Shown: one piece after another, positions 8,464-17,722 of the stretch
How positions within the stretch are numbered: the stretch's first letter is position 1
Layout: each line of letters starts with the position of its first letter
NCBI RefSeq assembly: GCF_025421775.1
Contig: NZ_JAOEFX010000006.1
Span: 283,621-347,620 of the forward strand
Reading direction: 5' to 3'
Length of the DNA stretch: 64,000 nt
Source of the DNA: Paenarthrobacter aurescens
GTDB taxonomy: Bacteria; Actinomycetota; Actinomycetes; Actinomycetales; Micrococcaceae
Translations under genes and position numbers: made by a program
The notes under the pieces: model-generated
Database searches by the model: none
What the model was told of the DNA's origin: nothing
The model's input: the letters and a program-made list of their open reading frames with translations, nothing else

Positions 8464-9051
8464 ATGCCTACTTCGAGGGCCCGTGGCCAGTATGCCAAGG
8501 GAGCGGAACGCCGCGAACAGATCATCCAGACCGCCACCGACGTCTTCGCCACTGAAGGCTTCGAGGGGACCGCCCTCAAGCGCGTCGCCGAACTCGTAGG
8601 GGTCAAGGAAGCCACCCTGTTCCACTACTTCAAAGGAAAACAGGAACTCCTCACGGCCGTCCTTGCCGAACGGGATCGGCGCTCCATTGCCGTCAGCGGC
8701 CAAGAGGACGTGGGGCTCAACCTCATGCCCCCCATCGCCGAAAGGAACGAGCGCGAGCCAGGGCTCACCACGCTCTACGCTGTCGCTTCGGCCACGGCCA
8801 ATGATCCCGGGCATGATTCCCACGGCTACTTCAAGGAACGCTATGAGACCGTGGTGCGGGATATCGCTGCTGACATTGAGCGGCGCCAGGCTTCAGGGGC
8901 CGTCCGGACCGACGTTGACGCCGTGATGTTGGCCAGGTTGACAGTTGCCGCCTTTGACGGCCTGCAGCTCCAGTGGCTCTACGACAAGAACGTGGACATG
9001 GCGGACGGACTCCGGCAGCTCATTGACGTACTGTTGGCGCCGCAGCGTTAA
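8464..9051 (+). CDS. TetR-family regulator of the GH3/MFS operon (likely)
   Basis: 195 residues: an N-terminal TetR helix-turn-helix (AERREQIIQTATDVFATEGF, then FHYFKGKQELL) followed by a helical ligand-binding domain. It is divergent from the MFS/beta-glucosidase operon with a short shared promoter region, the usual layout for a local repressor. The intergenic DNA has imperfectly matching inverted copies of a GAGTCTGACTA-like element near 8394 and 8452, but I do not consider an operator proven. A hairpin terminator follows directly. Confidence 0.85.
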   Translation: MPTSRARGQYAKGAERREQIIQTATDVFATEGFEGTALKRVAELVGVKEATLFHYFKGKQELLTAVLAERDRRSIAVSGQEDVGLNLMPPIAERNEREPGLTTLYAVASATANDPGHDSHGYFKERYETVVRDIAADIERRQASGAVRTDVDAVMLARLTVAAFDGLQLQWLYDKNVDMADGLRQLIDVLLAPQR

Positions 9052-9055
9052 CGCA

Positions 9056-9087
9056 GGAAGGGCCGGAGCACTTGCCCCGGCCCTTCC
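9056..9087 (+). terminator. hairpin terminator between TetR and lysC (convergent)
   Basis: Arms GGAAGGGCCGG (9056-9066) and CCGGCCCTTCC (9077-9087) pair perfectly. It lies 5 bases after the TetR stop and about 20 bases beyond the lysC stop, so it can serve both strands. It is a sequence relative of the hairpin at 4009-4052 with matching changes in both arms. Confidence 0.75.
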
Positions 9088-9107
9088 CGTGTGAAGGCTT
9101 GGTGACC

Positions 9108-9626
9108 CTAGCGGCCGGTGCCGCCGTAGACGGTAGCCTCAGCGTCGCCGTCGAGCTCGAACGCATTGTGGATGGCGCGGACGGCGTCATCCAGGGCGTC
9201 CGCGCTGGTGACCACGGAGATGCGGATTTCCGAGGTGGAAATCATGTCGATGTTGATGCCGGCGTCGGACAGGGCCTTGAAGAACGTTGCCGAGACACCG
9301 GGGTGCGAACGCATGCCGGCGCCGATGAGGGACAGCTTGCCCACGTGCTCGTTGTATTCGATGCTCTCGAAGCCGATCTGGCCTTCAGCAGCGCGCAGGG
9401 CAGCCAGTGCGTCAGCGCCTTCGACGATCGGCAGGGTGAACGAGATATCCGTGCGGCCCGTGCCGTGGGTGGAGACGTTCTGGACGATCATGTCGATGTT
9501 CGAGTGCGCATCGGCGATCACCTGGAAGATTGCGGCAGCCTTGCCGGGGATATCCGGGACGCCTACAACGGTGACCTTCGCTTCGGACCGGTCGTGTGCA
9601 ACGCCGGAGATGATTGGCTGCTCCAA
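9108..9626 (-). CDS. candidate aspartate kinase beta subunit from internal TTG start
   Basis: Within lysC an AGAGGGAG sequence is followed after a 5-base spacer by an in-frame TTG (9626-9624). Translation from there gives 172 residues ([20 protein letters not shown]...). In Corynebacterium glutamicum the same gene makes a regulatory beta subunit from an internal start at the equivalent place ([20 protein letters not shown]). Position, length and ribosome site all agree, but use of the start is inferred. Confidence 0.5.
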   Translation of the reverse strand: MEQPIISGVAHDRSEAKVTVVGVPDIPGKAAAIFQVIADAHSNIDMIVQNVSTHGTGRTDISFTLPIVEGADALAALRAAEGQIGFESIEYNEHVGKLSLIGAGMRSHPGVSATFFKALSDAGINIDMISTSEIRISVVTSADALDDAVRAIHNAFELDGDAEATVYGGTGR

Positions 9627-10454
9627 GGCAACTCCCTCTTGAATGTTGAACTTTTCATCGGCGCCCGGGATGACCCAGGTGCCTTCGTGCTGGCTGAATG
9701 AAGAACGGACGTGCAGGGGCACACCGAACCGGCGGGCATACTCCACGCAGCGCAGGTGCAGGATTTTGGCGCCGGAGGCTGCCAGTTCCAGCATTTCTTC
9801 GCTGGAGATCCGGTCGATCTTCTGGGCGGAGGTCACAACGCGGGGATCGGCGGTGTAGATGCCATCCACGTCTGTGTAGATCTCGCAGACGTCGGCTTCA
9901 AGTGCTGCGGCCAAAGCCACAGCAGTGGTGTCCGAGCCGCCGCGGCCAAGAGTGGTGATCTCGTTGGTGATGCGGCTCATGCCTTGGAAACCGGCCACGA
10001 TCGCAATGTGTCCCTTGTCCAGGGCAGTGCGGATGCGGTGGGGGTCGACGTCGATAATCCGGGCCTTGCCGTGGATGCCGTCGGTAATCATGCCGGCCTG
10101 GGAGCCCGTGAAGGACTGCGCGGAGGCGCCGAACTTGTTGATGGCCATAGCAAGGAGGGCCATGGAAATTCGCTCGCCGGCGGACAACAACATGTCCATT
10201 TCGCGGGCGGGAGCGGAGTCAGTGACCTGCCCCGCGAGATCCAGGAGTTCGTCGGTGGTGTCGCCCATCGCGGAGACAACAACCACAACCTCGTTGCCGG
10301 CCTTCTGCGCGTCCACGACACGCTGCGCGACCCGTTTGATGCCATCAGCATCGGCAACCGAGGAACCGCCGAACTTCTGAACGATCAGCTGCTTGGTAAT
10401 GGCAGCCCCGTTGGCGAGCTCGTCGATCTTCACTTCGGTAGTGGGCATAGTCAT
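9108..10454 (-). CDS. lysC: aspartate kinase (alpha subunit)
   Basis: 448 residues. Catalyses ATP-dependent phosphorylation of aspartate, the first step to lysine, threonine, methionine and diaminopimelate. The kinase domain starts at about residue 22 ([11 protein letters not shown]) and includes [24 protein letters not shown] and [16 protein letters not shown]. Two C-terminal ACT domains follow from about 290 ([30 protein letters not shown]). The ATG at 10454 follows GAGGGTG; compared with the C. glutamicum enzyme it gives ~20 extra N-terminal residues. An internal start that would make the beta subunit is listed separately. No asd gene is adjacent. Feedback control by lysine plus threonine is expected from the family. 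Confidence 0.95.
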   Translation of the reverse strand: MTMPTTEVKIDELANGAAITKQLIVQKFGGSSVADADGIKRVAQRVVDAQKAGNEVVVVVSAMGDTTDELLDLAGQVTDSAPAREMDMLLSAGERISMALLAMAINKFGASAQSFTGSQAGMITDGIHGKARIIDVDPHRIRTALDKGHIAIVAGFQGMSRITNEITTLGRGGSDTTAVALAAALEADVCEIYTDVDGIYTADPRVVTSAQKIDRISSEEMLELAASGAKILHLRCVEYARRFGVPLHVRSSFSQHEGTWVIPGADEKFNIQEGVALEQPIISGVAHDRSEAKVTVVGVPDIPGKAAAIFQVIADAHSNIDMIVQNVSTHGTGRTDISFTLPIVEGADALAALRAAEGQIGFESIEYNEHVGKLSLIGAGMRSHPGVSATFFKALSDAGINIDMISTSEIRISVVTSADALDDAVRAIHNAFELDGDAEATVYGGTGR

Positions 10455-10618
10455 GCGCGCACCCTCACTGCATCAATAGGGTTCGAACGCGGCATGCCAA
10501 TTTCGAAATTGGAGCACGCCTGCGTAGCTTATTTGCCCAGTTTATCGCCGCGCGCAGCACTGACAGGAATTGTGACCACATAGCGGCCACGTGCATTCTC
10601 TCCAGGCTTGGGCTGGTC

Positions 10619-11146
10619 TCACCACCCCGAAGTGCCCGGGCCGCCTTTGAACGGACCGACGATCCGGTGTGTGATCCAGCCGCCGTAGAAGCTGCCTTCC
10701 TGGAACGTCACCTGCTCTCCGTCCACCTCGCAGGAATCCATGTGCTCCGGGTAGAGGGCCACCCGACTGCTGAGTGCCTCGAAACCACGTGCTGGCTGCG
10801 GGTAGGTCCACCCGCCGCGGCGAACCACAACGCCGCCGGCGACGACGTCGAAATAGCTCGCTTCGCCCTTGAACTCGCAGAAGCTGGTCCCTTCGCGGGG
10901 AACCAGGACACCGGAGCGAAAGGCATCCAGCGGCAAGTAATAGACCGGCGGGTGACTTGTCTCCAAAACCCGGACAGCATGGGCGGAGTCGGCAATCACT
11001 TGACCGCCCAGCCGCACCACGATCCGTTCCGAGCGTGGCTCGACCCTCGGCGGCCGTGGATAATCCCACACCGATTCCTGACCGGCCTTGGGCTTGACAG
11101 GCTTGGGGCGGCGAAAGAACTGCGAATTGCCGGGAACAGGGACCAT
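10619..11146 (-). CDS. DUF427 family protein
   Basis: 175 residues. The DUF427 signature is clear: ESVWDYPRPPRVE, then ETSHPPVYYLP, then SFCEFKGEASYFDV, with a tail of PEHMDSCEVDGEQV. The family fold is a small beta barrel in proteins of unknown biochemical activity. It is a leftward single gene between lysC and a rightward membrane protein gene; the start at 11146 is the first ATG of the frame and lacks a strong ribosome site. Confidence 0.85.
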   Translation of the reverse strand: MVPVPGNSQFFRRPKPVKPKAGQESVWDYPRPPRVEPRSERIVVRLGGQVIADSAHAVRVLETSHPPVYYLPLDAFRSGVLVPREGTSFCEFKGEASYFDVVAGGVVVRRGGWTYPQPARGFEALSSRVALYPEHMDSCEVDGEQVTFQEGSFYGGWITHRIVGPFKGGPGTSGW

Positions 11147-11249
11147 ATCTCCATGCTGCAGCCTTCGGCTGGGAGATCACCGGGAAATTTGGGCCCGGAC
11201 GTTTCATATTGCTGGGGGCAGGCCCGGCGTACTATCCAATTCATGAGGA

Positions 11250-12356
11250 TTGCGAGAGGCGATGGCCGGCGTTCCTGACCATCCGGACGGTTCGGGTCCG
11301 GGGCGGAATGAGCCCGAATATGAGGTCATAGGCGGCGGAATGATCGATGATCAGCGGCGGGTTGCCAACGCTCCGCGGTCTGGGCAAGATCCGCGTACTC
11401 ATCCCGGTACGGTCTTCAGCACCGCGATTGCTGCGGCATGGCTGAGCGTCCGAACATCCCTCACTTCCTGGTGGTTCTGGGTTGCCTGCGCCCTTGGTAT
11501 AGCTCTTGCATGGGGGACGGCCGCAGCCTTCGTCAGCTGGGGAGATACCAACGGGTGGTTCCAAGGTACGGTGCCGGGCGCTGTCTTGTTGTTCATGGCC
11601 GCGTTCCTGGCATTGACTGCAGCAGTACTGGGTACAGGCTGGGGATTCCGCCACGCGGGCGGAAGCGTCTTGGAGATGCTGCTGGCAGGAACAATGCGTG
11701 GCATGGCCTTGGCCGCTCCGGCGTATACTGCTTTGCTGGTGGTGGGCTTCAGCATGGGCGGGCCGATCGCGCTGGCTGGTGCCGCCGTCGTCGTTATTGT
11801 CCTTGAAGCAGCACTGTTCGGGCTGATCGGTGCCGGTTCGAGGGCATGCTTCGCAAGGGCCGCGCCGGGTGTGGCGCTTGCCGGGGTGCTGGTGGTGTTC
11901 CTCTGCTTTGGGAACGTTGCGATCACCCTTCTGTTGCTGCCGGGGACCACCGCCATGGATCAGGCTTCCGTGCCCGTGAACGTGGAGCGGGACGACTCAG
12001 GCAGGGTCATTTCCTACCAGTGCGTGGGCGATCTCCGCCCGGTGGAAGTGGCGCACACGGATCGGGTGGCCTGGGTGGCAGCGTCCAACCCCGCTTTGCT
12101 CCTGGGCAGCGTCGGCGCTGACTTTGTGTCCACGGACAACGAAGTGGGATGGATGTTGTCCGGACTGCAATGGGCCGCCGACGGGCCCTCCCGCGAAGTC
12201 CCGTGCCTCGGCGGGGAATCAAGCGCGGGACGCGCTCCTTCGGTGCCCGTATTTCTGACCGGTCTCGCGCTCCAGGCCTTGGCGGCCGCGGTGGTGCTGG
12301 TACCGGGTCGCTGGCTGAGGGCGCGAAGGCTGAGTGCTAGTTCGGGTTCTGGCTAG
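11250..12356 (+). CDS. polytopic membrane protein of unknown function
   Basis: 368 residues by the TTG start at 11250; ATG at 11262 or 11340 are alternatives, and none has a convincing ribosome site. After a hydrophilic N-terminus of ~60 residues there are about six hydrophobic segments (near 68-90, 103-125, 145-165, 170-190, 200-225 and 330-350). The loop between the last two contains two Cys that could pair outside the membrane (SYQCVGD and EVPCLGG). No family is recognised. Its 3' end overlaps the convergent reductase gene by 20 bases. Confidence 0.65.
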   Translation: MREAMAGVPDHPDGSGPGRNEPEYEVIGGGMIDDQRRVANAPRSGQDPRTHPGTVFSTAIAAAWLSVRTSLTSWWFWVACALGIALAWGTAAAFVSWGDTNGWFQGTVPGAVLLFMAAFLALTAAVLGTGWGFRHAGGSVLEMLLAGTMRGMALAAPAYTALLVVGFSMGGPIALAGAAVVVIVLEAALFGLIGAGSRACFARAAPGVALAGVLVVFLCFGNVAITLLLLPGTTAMDQASVPVNVERDDSGRVISYQCVGDLRPVEVAHTDRVAWVAASNPALLLGSVGADFVSTDNEVGWMLSGLQWAADGPSREVPCLGGESSAGRAPSVPVFLTGLALQALAAAVVLVPGRWLRARRLSASSGSG

Positions 12357-12942
12357 CGCCTTGGCGCGCGTACTCAGAGATCACGACGCCCGACGCGAAC
12401 GCCGTCGTGGAGACCTCCTTGAAGGCGCTGGGCTGGTAAGCGCCGGGCGCAAAGAGCGGTATGCCATCGCCAAAAAGCAGCGGGCTTCGTTTGAGCACAA
12501 GCCTGTCGATCTCACCGGAGAGCTGAGTCGCCAACTGACCGCCGCCACACAGCCAGATCGATTTTCCTGGCTCGGCTTTCAATTGGCGAACGACGTCCAC
12601 CGGATCTTCGGAGGTCAGCGCAAGGTTCGGGTGCTCTCCCGGGATGTCAGCCTCGGACCGGGTCCGGGAAAAGACCACCTGCCGCAGATGCCGATACGGG
12701 CTGGTCATGCCAAAAGGCAGGCCTACCGCGTAGGTGTTCCAACCCATCAATACGGTGTCGAACATCGTCCCGCTGCGCTCGATGTCCATGGCGTCGGCAA
12801 TCGCCGTTGGTATGGCATCAGAGAAGCGTTCGTTTTGCGCGGCCATGTGGTCGCCCTCAACCGGAAACGCGTCGAACTCGCCTCCGGGACCGGCAATATA
12901 TCCGTCCAGGCTGACGGCAACGTAGTACACAAGCTCTCGCAC
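12337..12942 (-). CDS. dihydrofolate-reductase-like / RibD C-terminal domain protein
   Basis: 201 residues from GTG 12942, preceded by GGGGG. The N-terminus YYVAVSLDGYIAGPGGE and the motifs DTVLMGWNTYAVG and IWLCGGGQLATQL are those of the RibD C-terminal/DHFR-like fold that binds NADPH. Such stand-alone proteins are common in Actinobacteria and their substrates are mostly unknown; folate or riboflavin metabolism is not implied by the neighbours. It lies 35 bases downstream of recR in the same direction. Confidence 0.85.
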   Translation of the reverse strand: MRELVYYVAVSLDGYIAGPGGEFDAFPVEGDHMAAQNERFSDAIPTAIADAMDIERSGTMFDTVLMGWNTYAVGLPFGMTSPYRHLRQVVFSRTRSEADIPGEHPNLALTSEDPVDVVRQLKAEPGKSIWLCGGGQLATQLSGEIDRLVLKRSPLLFGDGIPLFAPGAYQPSAFKEVSTTAFASGVVISEYARQGASQNPN

Positions 12943-12977
12943 GGGACCCCCATCACGGTGTTGTTGTGATTGCGAGA

Positions 12978-13577
12978 CTACAACAGCGCGTTGCGCCTGC
13001 CCTCGAACGCCCTGCCGAGAGTGACCTCGTCTGCATATTCAAGGTCCCCGCCCACGGGCAGGCCTGAAGCCAGCCGTGTCACGGTGATCCCGATCGATTT
13101 GAGCATGCGCGCCAAGTACGTCGCCGTGGCCTCACCCTCAAGGTTCGGGTCCGTAGCGATGATGATTTCCTGGATTGCGCCGTCGTTGAGGCGCGTCAGG
13201 AGTTCCCGGATCCGCAACTGCTCGGGACCGACGCCTGCAATGGGATTGATGGCCCCGCCCAGCACGTGATAGCGCCCGCGGAAGGACCGCGTACGCTCAA
13301 CGGCCAGAACGTCTTTGGACTCCTCAACCACGCAGATCACCGACGGATCACGGCGTGGGTCGCGGCAGATATTGCACGTTTCCTGCTCGGTCACGTTGAA
13401 GCAGACACTGCAGAACTTCACGCGTTCCTTGACCGTGGTGATGGCCGCGACGAGGCGTTTCATATCCTCGGGATCGGCCTCAAGAATGTGGAACGCCAGG
13501 CGCTGCGCCGATTTGGGGCCCACGCCGGGAAGCCGGCCGAGCTCATCAATCAACTCTTGAACTGCACCTTCGTACAC
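12978..13577 (-). CDS. recR: recombination mediator RecR
   Basis: 199 residues, standard length. Works with RecF/RecO to load RecA at DNA gaps. Features: helix-hairpin-helix ([17 protein letters not shown], about 16-32), four-Cys zinc finger (CSVC ... CNIC, about 56-71), then the Toprim domain ([42 protein letters not shown]). It follows dnaX after 33 bases. The ybaB/ebfC gene that usually sits between dnaX and recR is absent here. Confidence 0.96.
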   Translation of the reverse strand: MYEGAVQELIDELGRLPGVGPKSAQRLAFHILEADPEDMKRLVAAITTVKERVKFCSVCFNVTEQETCNICRDPRRDPSVICVVEESKDVLAVERTRSFRGRYHVLGGAINPIAGVGPEQLRIRELLTRLNDGAIQEIIIATDPNLEGEATATYLARMLKSIGITVTRLASGLPVGGDLEYADEVTLGRAFEGRRNALL

Positions 13578-13610
13578 AATGTCCTCATTTGTTTGAAATC
13601 AATGCTGGAG

Positions 13611-16600
13611 TCAGCGGGTTTGCAAAGGAGAACCGTCCAAGGCGCGCTCTTCGATCAGCTTTCCGCCCAGAATACGCTCCACTGCGGCCCGTCCAAAGAC
13701 CCGCGATTCCTCGATGGTTTCGTCCTCGGGGCTGGGGATGTCCTCAGTCACGGCGGCCGGCGCCGCCTGGGTCCGCACGGGTGCCTGGACACGACCGGCT
13801 TGGGCTTCAGGACTGTTCGTCAGCCGCTGGTACAGGCTCTGACGGCCGTTGGGATTGCCCGACGGCGCGTCCTCCTCGAGCGTCGCAACCGAACCATGCG
13901 CTTCCTCAGGTTGCGTCGCCAAGGACGGCCACACCGCGGGAGCGTTGCCGGCCCCCGGGTTGCTGGCTGCCGGGGCGCCGCTGCTTGCATGGGCGGGCAT
14001 GGATTGCGTTGCGGGCCAGCTCGACGCCGGTGCGACGTCCCAGCTGGAGCTGGGGTTTTGCTCGGCATTGGTTGGGTGACCGTAAGCCCCTGTGGTTGCC
14101 TCGGGAACCTGCGCTGCAGCTGGCTCGTAGTCCGGGGTGTCCGTTGTTGGGACAGCGGATTCTTCTGCGGCCTGGGGTTGCTTGCCCACATTGGATTCCG
14201 TGCCCACAACCCAGGTGCCCGGCGCCTGCTCAACTGCCCTGGACCAAGGGTCGTCTGAGGTCCTGGACGTTGCGGCGGGGGCCGGGGTTGATGGAGCCGT
14301 TGCTGCCGGTGCCTGGGTTGATGGAGCCGTAGCTGCCGGAGGCTGGATTGATGGAGCCGTAGCTGCCGGAGGCTGGCTCTGGCGGGTGTATCCGGACGGT
14401 GGTTCCCAGTCAGCCGGGGGTTCTTCGTCCAGCGGCGGGGCATCTTCGTCGAGCGGCGGACCCCAGTCGTCGTCAGGGTAGGAGTAATCGCCGGCTGGCT
14501 CGGAGGCAGGTGTTTGCACGGGCACGCCGGGAGTGGGCGCGGATGCGACCGGAGCCGGGGCTTGGGCAGGGACCTCCGACGGCGCGGGTGCAGCGGTTGG
14601 TGGAGCCGGCGTCGCTGCCTGGGTTGGAGCTGCTGTCGCCGGAGCTGGTGTCGGAGCTTGAGCTGGCGTCGGAGCTTGAGCTGGTGCCGCCGGAGTTGCC
14701 GCCGTCGCTGGGGTTGGCGTTGGCACAGGCGCTACGGCAGGGCTGGCTGGGGCGAGACCCCACGCCGAGTCGACCGCTGACACGGGGGCTGTTGGCGGTT
14801 CTGCAGCTGTTGCCGCCGGCGATTCACTGTCAGCCGACGCCGGGGCGCCCACTGGGGATGCAGCAGCCGGAGTTTCCCGGCTAGTAGGCGCTTTTGGGTT
14901 TGGCTCAGAGCTCGCTGAGCTGTTGCCGCCAGCGACTGCCACGATCTGGCAGTCGATGCCGAGGGTTTTGTGTATTGCCTGGCGAAGGTTCTCTGAGTGA
15001 TCGGCCCGACCAAAGGCACCGGCAAGGCCGCCGGTTGTGAAAGCGAGCGTCAGGACCTGACCGTCGAACTGGGCCACTTGGGCATTCGGTTCCACCAGCG
15101 CCCAGGTGCTGCGCTTGATCTTGGTCAGAGTCTGCAGGACATCCGGCCATGCGCGGCGCAGAGCCTCGACGTCGCCGCTGCCTCCGGCAGTCGGAGTTGG
15201 AGCAGCAGCGGGCTGCGGCGCCGGGGCCGGTGCTTGTTGCGCGGCGGGGGCTGCGGGTTGTCCCTGCGCTGGGGGAGGCGTGGGCGCTTGCACAGGCTCG
15301 GGCTGCGAGGTGGGTGCCTGGACGGGATGTGCCGGGGCCGGAGCAGCCTGGGATTCAGGAGCCTGCTGGGCTCGACCGGAAACGGGACGGTCCTCAACTG
15401 GCCAATCGTTGGTGGACACTCGTGGCGCTGTGAAGGCGTCGCGATGCCCTGCGCCGGAGGACGGCTCCGGTGCGGTGGGTGCCGGGGCAGCAGCCTGTGC
15501 CGCGGGAGCCGGGGCGGCCGGGGCTGGGGCGGCCGTGGTTGGCTCGACCCGCGCAGGCGTTGCAGGCGGAGCAACTGCAGCGGGAGCTGGGGCGGGCGTG
15601 GTCGGCTCAGCGGCAACTGGTGCCACGGTCGCAGAGGCAGGCGCCGGCGCAGCAGCCGCGGCAGCCGGTGGGGCAGCAGCAACAGCTGGCGCGCCGCCGT
15701 CGCCCGTGTAATTCAGGCGGCGTTCCACGCGGTCGATGCGTGCTGCGATACCCCGTTCTGTCTGCTCAGCGCTGGGCAGCAGGATGCGCGCGCACAGCAG
15801 TTCAAGGTGTAGCCGCGGCGAGGTGGCGCCGGTCATCTCCGTGAGGGCAGTGTTGGTGACGTCCGCTGCCCGGGACAGCTCGGCGGCGCCCAGGTTGGTC
15901 GCCTGATTGCGCATGCGGGCGATCTGGTCCGCCGGCATGCCGCGGAGGATGGCTTGGGCGCTCTCGGGCATTGCCTGGACGATGATGAGGTCGCGGAAGC
16001 GTTCCAGCAGGTCTTCGACGAAGCGGCGGGGATCGTGGCCGGTCTGGATAACGCGGTCCACGGCCCGGAAGACAGTAGCGGCGTCCGACGCGGCAACGGC
16101 ATCCACGATGTCGTCCAGCAAGGAAGCATGCGTGTAACCCAGCAGGGCGACGGCGAGTTCGTAGTCCAGGCCATGAGGGCCGGCACCAGCCATGAGCTGG
16201 TCCAAAACGGACAAAGTGTCGCGGACCGAGCCGCCACCAGCGCGGATCACCAGCGAAAGCACGCCGGGAGCTACCGGCACGTTCTCCTGCTGGCAGAGCA
16301 GCTCAAGGTAGTGCATGAGCGGCTCCGGCGGCACCAGCCGGAAGGGGTAGTGGTGCGTGCGGGAGCGGATGGTGCCGATGACCTTGTCCGGCTCCGTGGT
16401 GGCAAAGATGAACTTGATGTGTTCCGGCGGCTCTTCGACGATCTTCAGAAGCGCATTGAAGCCGGCCGACGTGACCATGTGGGCTTCGTCAATGATGAAG
16501 ATCTTGTAGCGGTCCCGGACCGGGGCGAACGTTGCGCGTTCGCGAAGGTCGCGGGCGTCGTCCACGCCACCGTGGCTGGCGGCGTCGATCTCGATGACGT

Positions 16601-16874
16601 CCAGCGAGCCGGACCCGCCGCGTGCGAGTTCGATGCAGCTGGGGCACTTGCCGCAAGGGGTATCAGTGGGGCCCTCGGCGCAATTGAGGCAGCGGGCGAG
16701 AATGCGCGCAGACGTGGTCTTGCCACAGCCGCGGGGGCCGGAGAAGAGGTAGGCGTGGTTCACGCGGTTCTTCCGGAGGGCCGTCATCAGCGGCTCTGTG
16801 ACGTGTTCCTGCCCGATAACGTCCGCGAAAGAGTCCGGCCGATATCTGCGGTACAGGGCAGTTGTAACAGTCAC
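13611..16874 (-). CDS. dnaX: DNA polymerase III subunits gamma and tau
   Basis: 1087 residues. Clamp-loader ATPase: N-terminal AAA+ region with Walker A GPRGCGKTTSA (about 45-55), a zinc module (CLNCAEGPTDTPCGKCPSC, about 63-81), Walker B FIIDEAH and the Arg-finger-like TIRSRTHHYPF. A helical collar follows to about 365. From about 395 to 960 there is an unusually long, low-complexity Ala/Pro/Thr-rich region interrupted by one folded block (about 585-665, DVLQTLTKIKRSTWALV) that resembles the tau-specific domain. The conserved C-terminal segment FGRAAVERILGGKLIEE ends the protein. It sits directly downstream of the SRP RNA gene and upstream of recR. Confidence 0.95.
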   Translation of the reverse strand: MTVTTALYRRYRPDSFADVIGQEHVTEPLMTALRKNRVNHAYLFSGPRGCGKTTSARILARCLNCAEGPTDTPCGKCPSCIELARGGSGSLDVIEIDAASHGGVDDARDLRERATFAPVRDRYKIFIIDEAHMVTSAGFNALLKIVEEPPEHIKFIFATTEPDKVIGTIRSRTHHYPFRLVPPEPLMHYLELLCQQENVPVAPGVLSLVIRAGGGSVRDTLSVLDQLMAGAGPHGLDYELAVALLGYTHASLLDDIVDAVAASDAATVFRAVDRVIQTGHDPRRFVEDLLERFRDLIIVQAMPESAQAILRGMPADQIARMRNQATNLGAAELSRAADVTNTALTEMTGATSPRLHLELLCARILLPSAEQTERGIAARIDRVERRLNYTGDGGAPAVAAAPPAAAAAAPAPASATVAPVAAEPTTPAPAPAAVAPPATPARVEPTTAAPAPAAPAPAAQAAAPAPTAPEPSSGAGHRDAFTAPRVSTNDWPVEDRPVSGRAQQAPESQAAPAPAHPVQAPTSQPEPVQAPTPPPAQGQPAAPAAQQAPAPAPQPAAAPTPTAGGSGDVEALRRAWPDVLQTLTKIKRSTWALVEPNAQVAQFDGQVLTLAFTTGGLAGAFGRADHSENLRQAIHKTLGIDCQIVAVAGGNSSASSEPNPKAPTSRETPAAASPVGAPASADSESPAATAAEPPTAPVSAVDSAWGLAPASPAVAPVPTPTPATAATPAAPAQAPTPAQAPTPAPATAAPTQAATPAPPTAAPAPSEVPAQAPAPVASAPTPGVPVQTPASEPAGDYSYPDDDWGPPLDEDAPPLDEEPPADWEPPSGYTRQSQPPAATAPSIQPPAATAPSTQAPAATAPSTPAPAATSRTSDDPWSRAVEQAPGTWVVGTESNVGKQPQAAEESAVPTTDTPDYEPAAAQVPEATTGAYGHPTNAEQNPSSSWDVAPASSWPATQSMPAHASSGAPAASNPGAGNAPAVWPSLATQPEEAHGSVATLEEDAPSGNPNGRQSLYQRLTNSPEAQAGRVQAPVRTQAAPAAVTEDIPSPEDETIEESRVFGRAAVERILGGKLIEERALDGSPLQTR

Positions 16875-16914
16875 AGGGGAAACCTACCTATAGGGACTGA
16901 CATTTAAAGTAAGT

Positions 16915-17002
16915 GACCCCTCATGCACCCGCCAGAGCCCATCTACCCTTGCTACCTTCCGGTCCTGGGGGAGTTCAACAGGATGACGCCACATGAGGGG
17001 CC
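16915..17002 (-). ncRNA. ffs: signal recognition particle RNA (small bacterial type)
   Basis: On the minus strand the sequence reads through the conserved apical loop region with GTTGAACTCCCCCAGG, CCGGAAGGTAGCAAGGGTAG and GGGCTCTGGCGGG, flanked by complementary ends (CCCCTCATG at 16993-17001 against CATGAGGGG at 16916-16924 as read on the minus strand). This is the ~90-100-base SRP RNA that binds Ffh for membrane targeting. It is transcribed toward dnaX, 40 bases upstream of its start, as in many actinobacteria. Confidence 0.93.
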
Positions 17003-17094
17003 GTCGACAAGCTTACCCGAACTTGGGTTGGGGTTCGAATCGACTCCAACGGCTGTGGATAAGGCTCGACGGCGGGTGGCTGGGTAAGGCGAAA

Positions 17095-17418
17095 TTATCG
17101 CCACCCGTTCACCGGCCAGGTCATAAAGGCGGGTTCCTCGTATGGGTGGGCTGCCCGCAAAGCCAGCTCAACGGCGTCGAGCATGTCTTTCTCAACCACG
17201 CACTCAACCCTGGTTTCGGGCACCTGCTCCTCAATTCCCACCTCTCCCACGAACGGCTGGGCGCCGGGCAGGGGAGTGAACCGGCCTATCCCAAGGGTGG
17301 TGTAGAAGCAATGTGAGTAGTCGCCGATTCGTCCCGCGCCGGCGTCGCCTATCGCTTGGAGAACCTCTTCAATGTGAGTCTCCGGTACGTAAACCACCAA
17401 AGCATGAAGCTGCGTCAT
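17095..17418 (-). CDS. NIF3/YqfO-type PII-like domain protein
   Basis: 107 residues forming a stand-alone version of the PII/CutA-like domain found inside NIF3 family proteins: ALVVYVPETHIEEVLQAIGDAGAGRIGDYSHC, GIGRFTPLPGAQPF and HPYEEPAF. The HPYEEPA ending and the GDYSHC motif are diagnostic. In databases such small proteins often carry misleading 'structural toxin' labels. Their role is not established; metal or nucleotide sensing is possible by fold. It is leftward and lies just upstream of the SRP RNA gene. Confidence 0.8.
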   Translation of the reverse strand: MTQLHALVVYVPETHIEEVLQAIGDAGAGRIGDYSHCFYTTLGIGRFTPLPGAQPFVGEVGIEEQVPETRVECVVEKDMLDAVELALRAAHPYEEPAFMTWPVNGWR

Positions 17419-17722
17419 GGAGACATTTTGTCAGTAACTTCGGCTACAAACAGGTCTCAGCCATTGCAAATCCATAGGCGGCAGCGGACCATGGGTATGT
17501 ACACCGATTGGGGCAATCTCAAGATTGTGAGCTGCGGGGCCTGGGGGCGAGGGGCCGGACCCGGTAGCTCAACGGTGATACCGCAAGAATGGGCGCGTTG
17601 GGGGCGTCCATTTTTCCGTTAACGGGCGTTTCTCCAAGGCCGTTCAGGCGTGGCCAATCCGGCCGATTACACGATGCTGAAATTCTCAGGTACAGTAGTA
17701 TCTGCTTTCGAATCGGAAGCAA
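17419..17722. other. intergenic region upstream of tRNA-Ser, no gene seen
   Basis: About 300 bases between the NIF3-like gene and the tRNA. I find no open frame with a ribosome site and coding-like codon use. The 3' part (about 17660-17722) is locally AT-rich and includes TACAGTAGTAT, which could supply the tRNA promoter -10 element. A short stretch near 17560 resembles a tRNA D-arm but has no matching acceptor or T arm. Confidence 0.5.

Noticed and set aside
13300..16900. programmed frameshift in dnaX producing gamma
   Set aside because: I did not identify a clear A-rich slippery heptamer with a following hairpin; the frame is continuous to the C-terminal conserved segment.
17550..17600. 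tRNA-like stretch (GGTAGCTCAACGGTGAT)
   Set aside because: Resembles a D arm only; no acceptor pairing, anticodon arm or T arm could be found around it.
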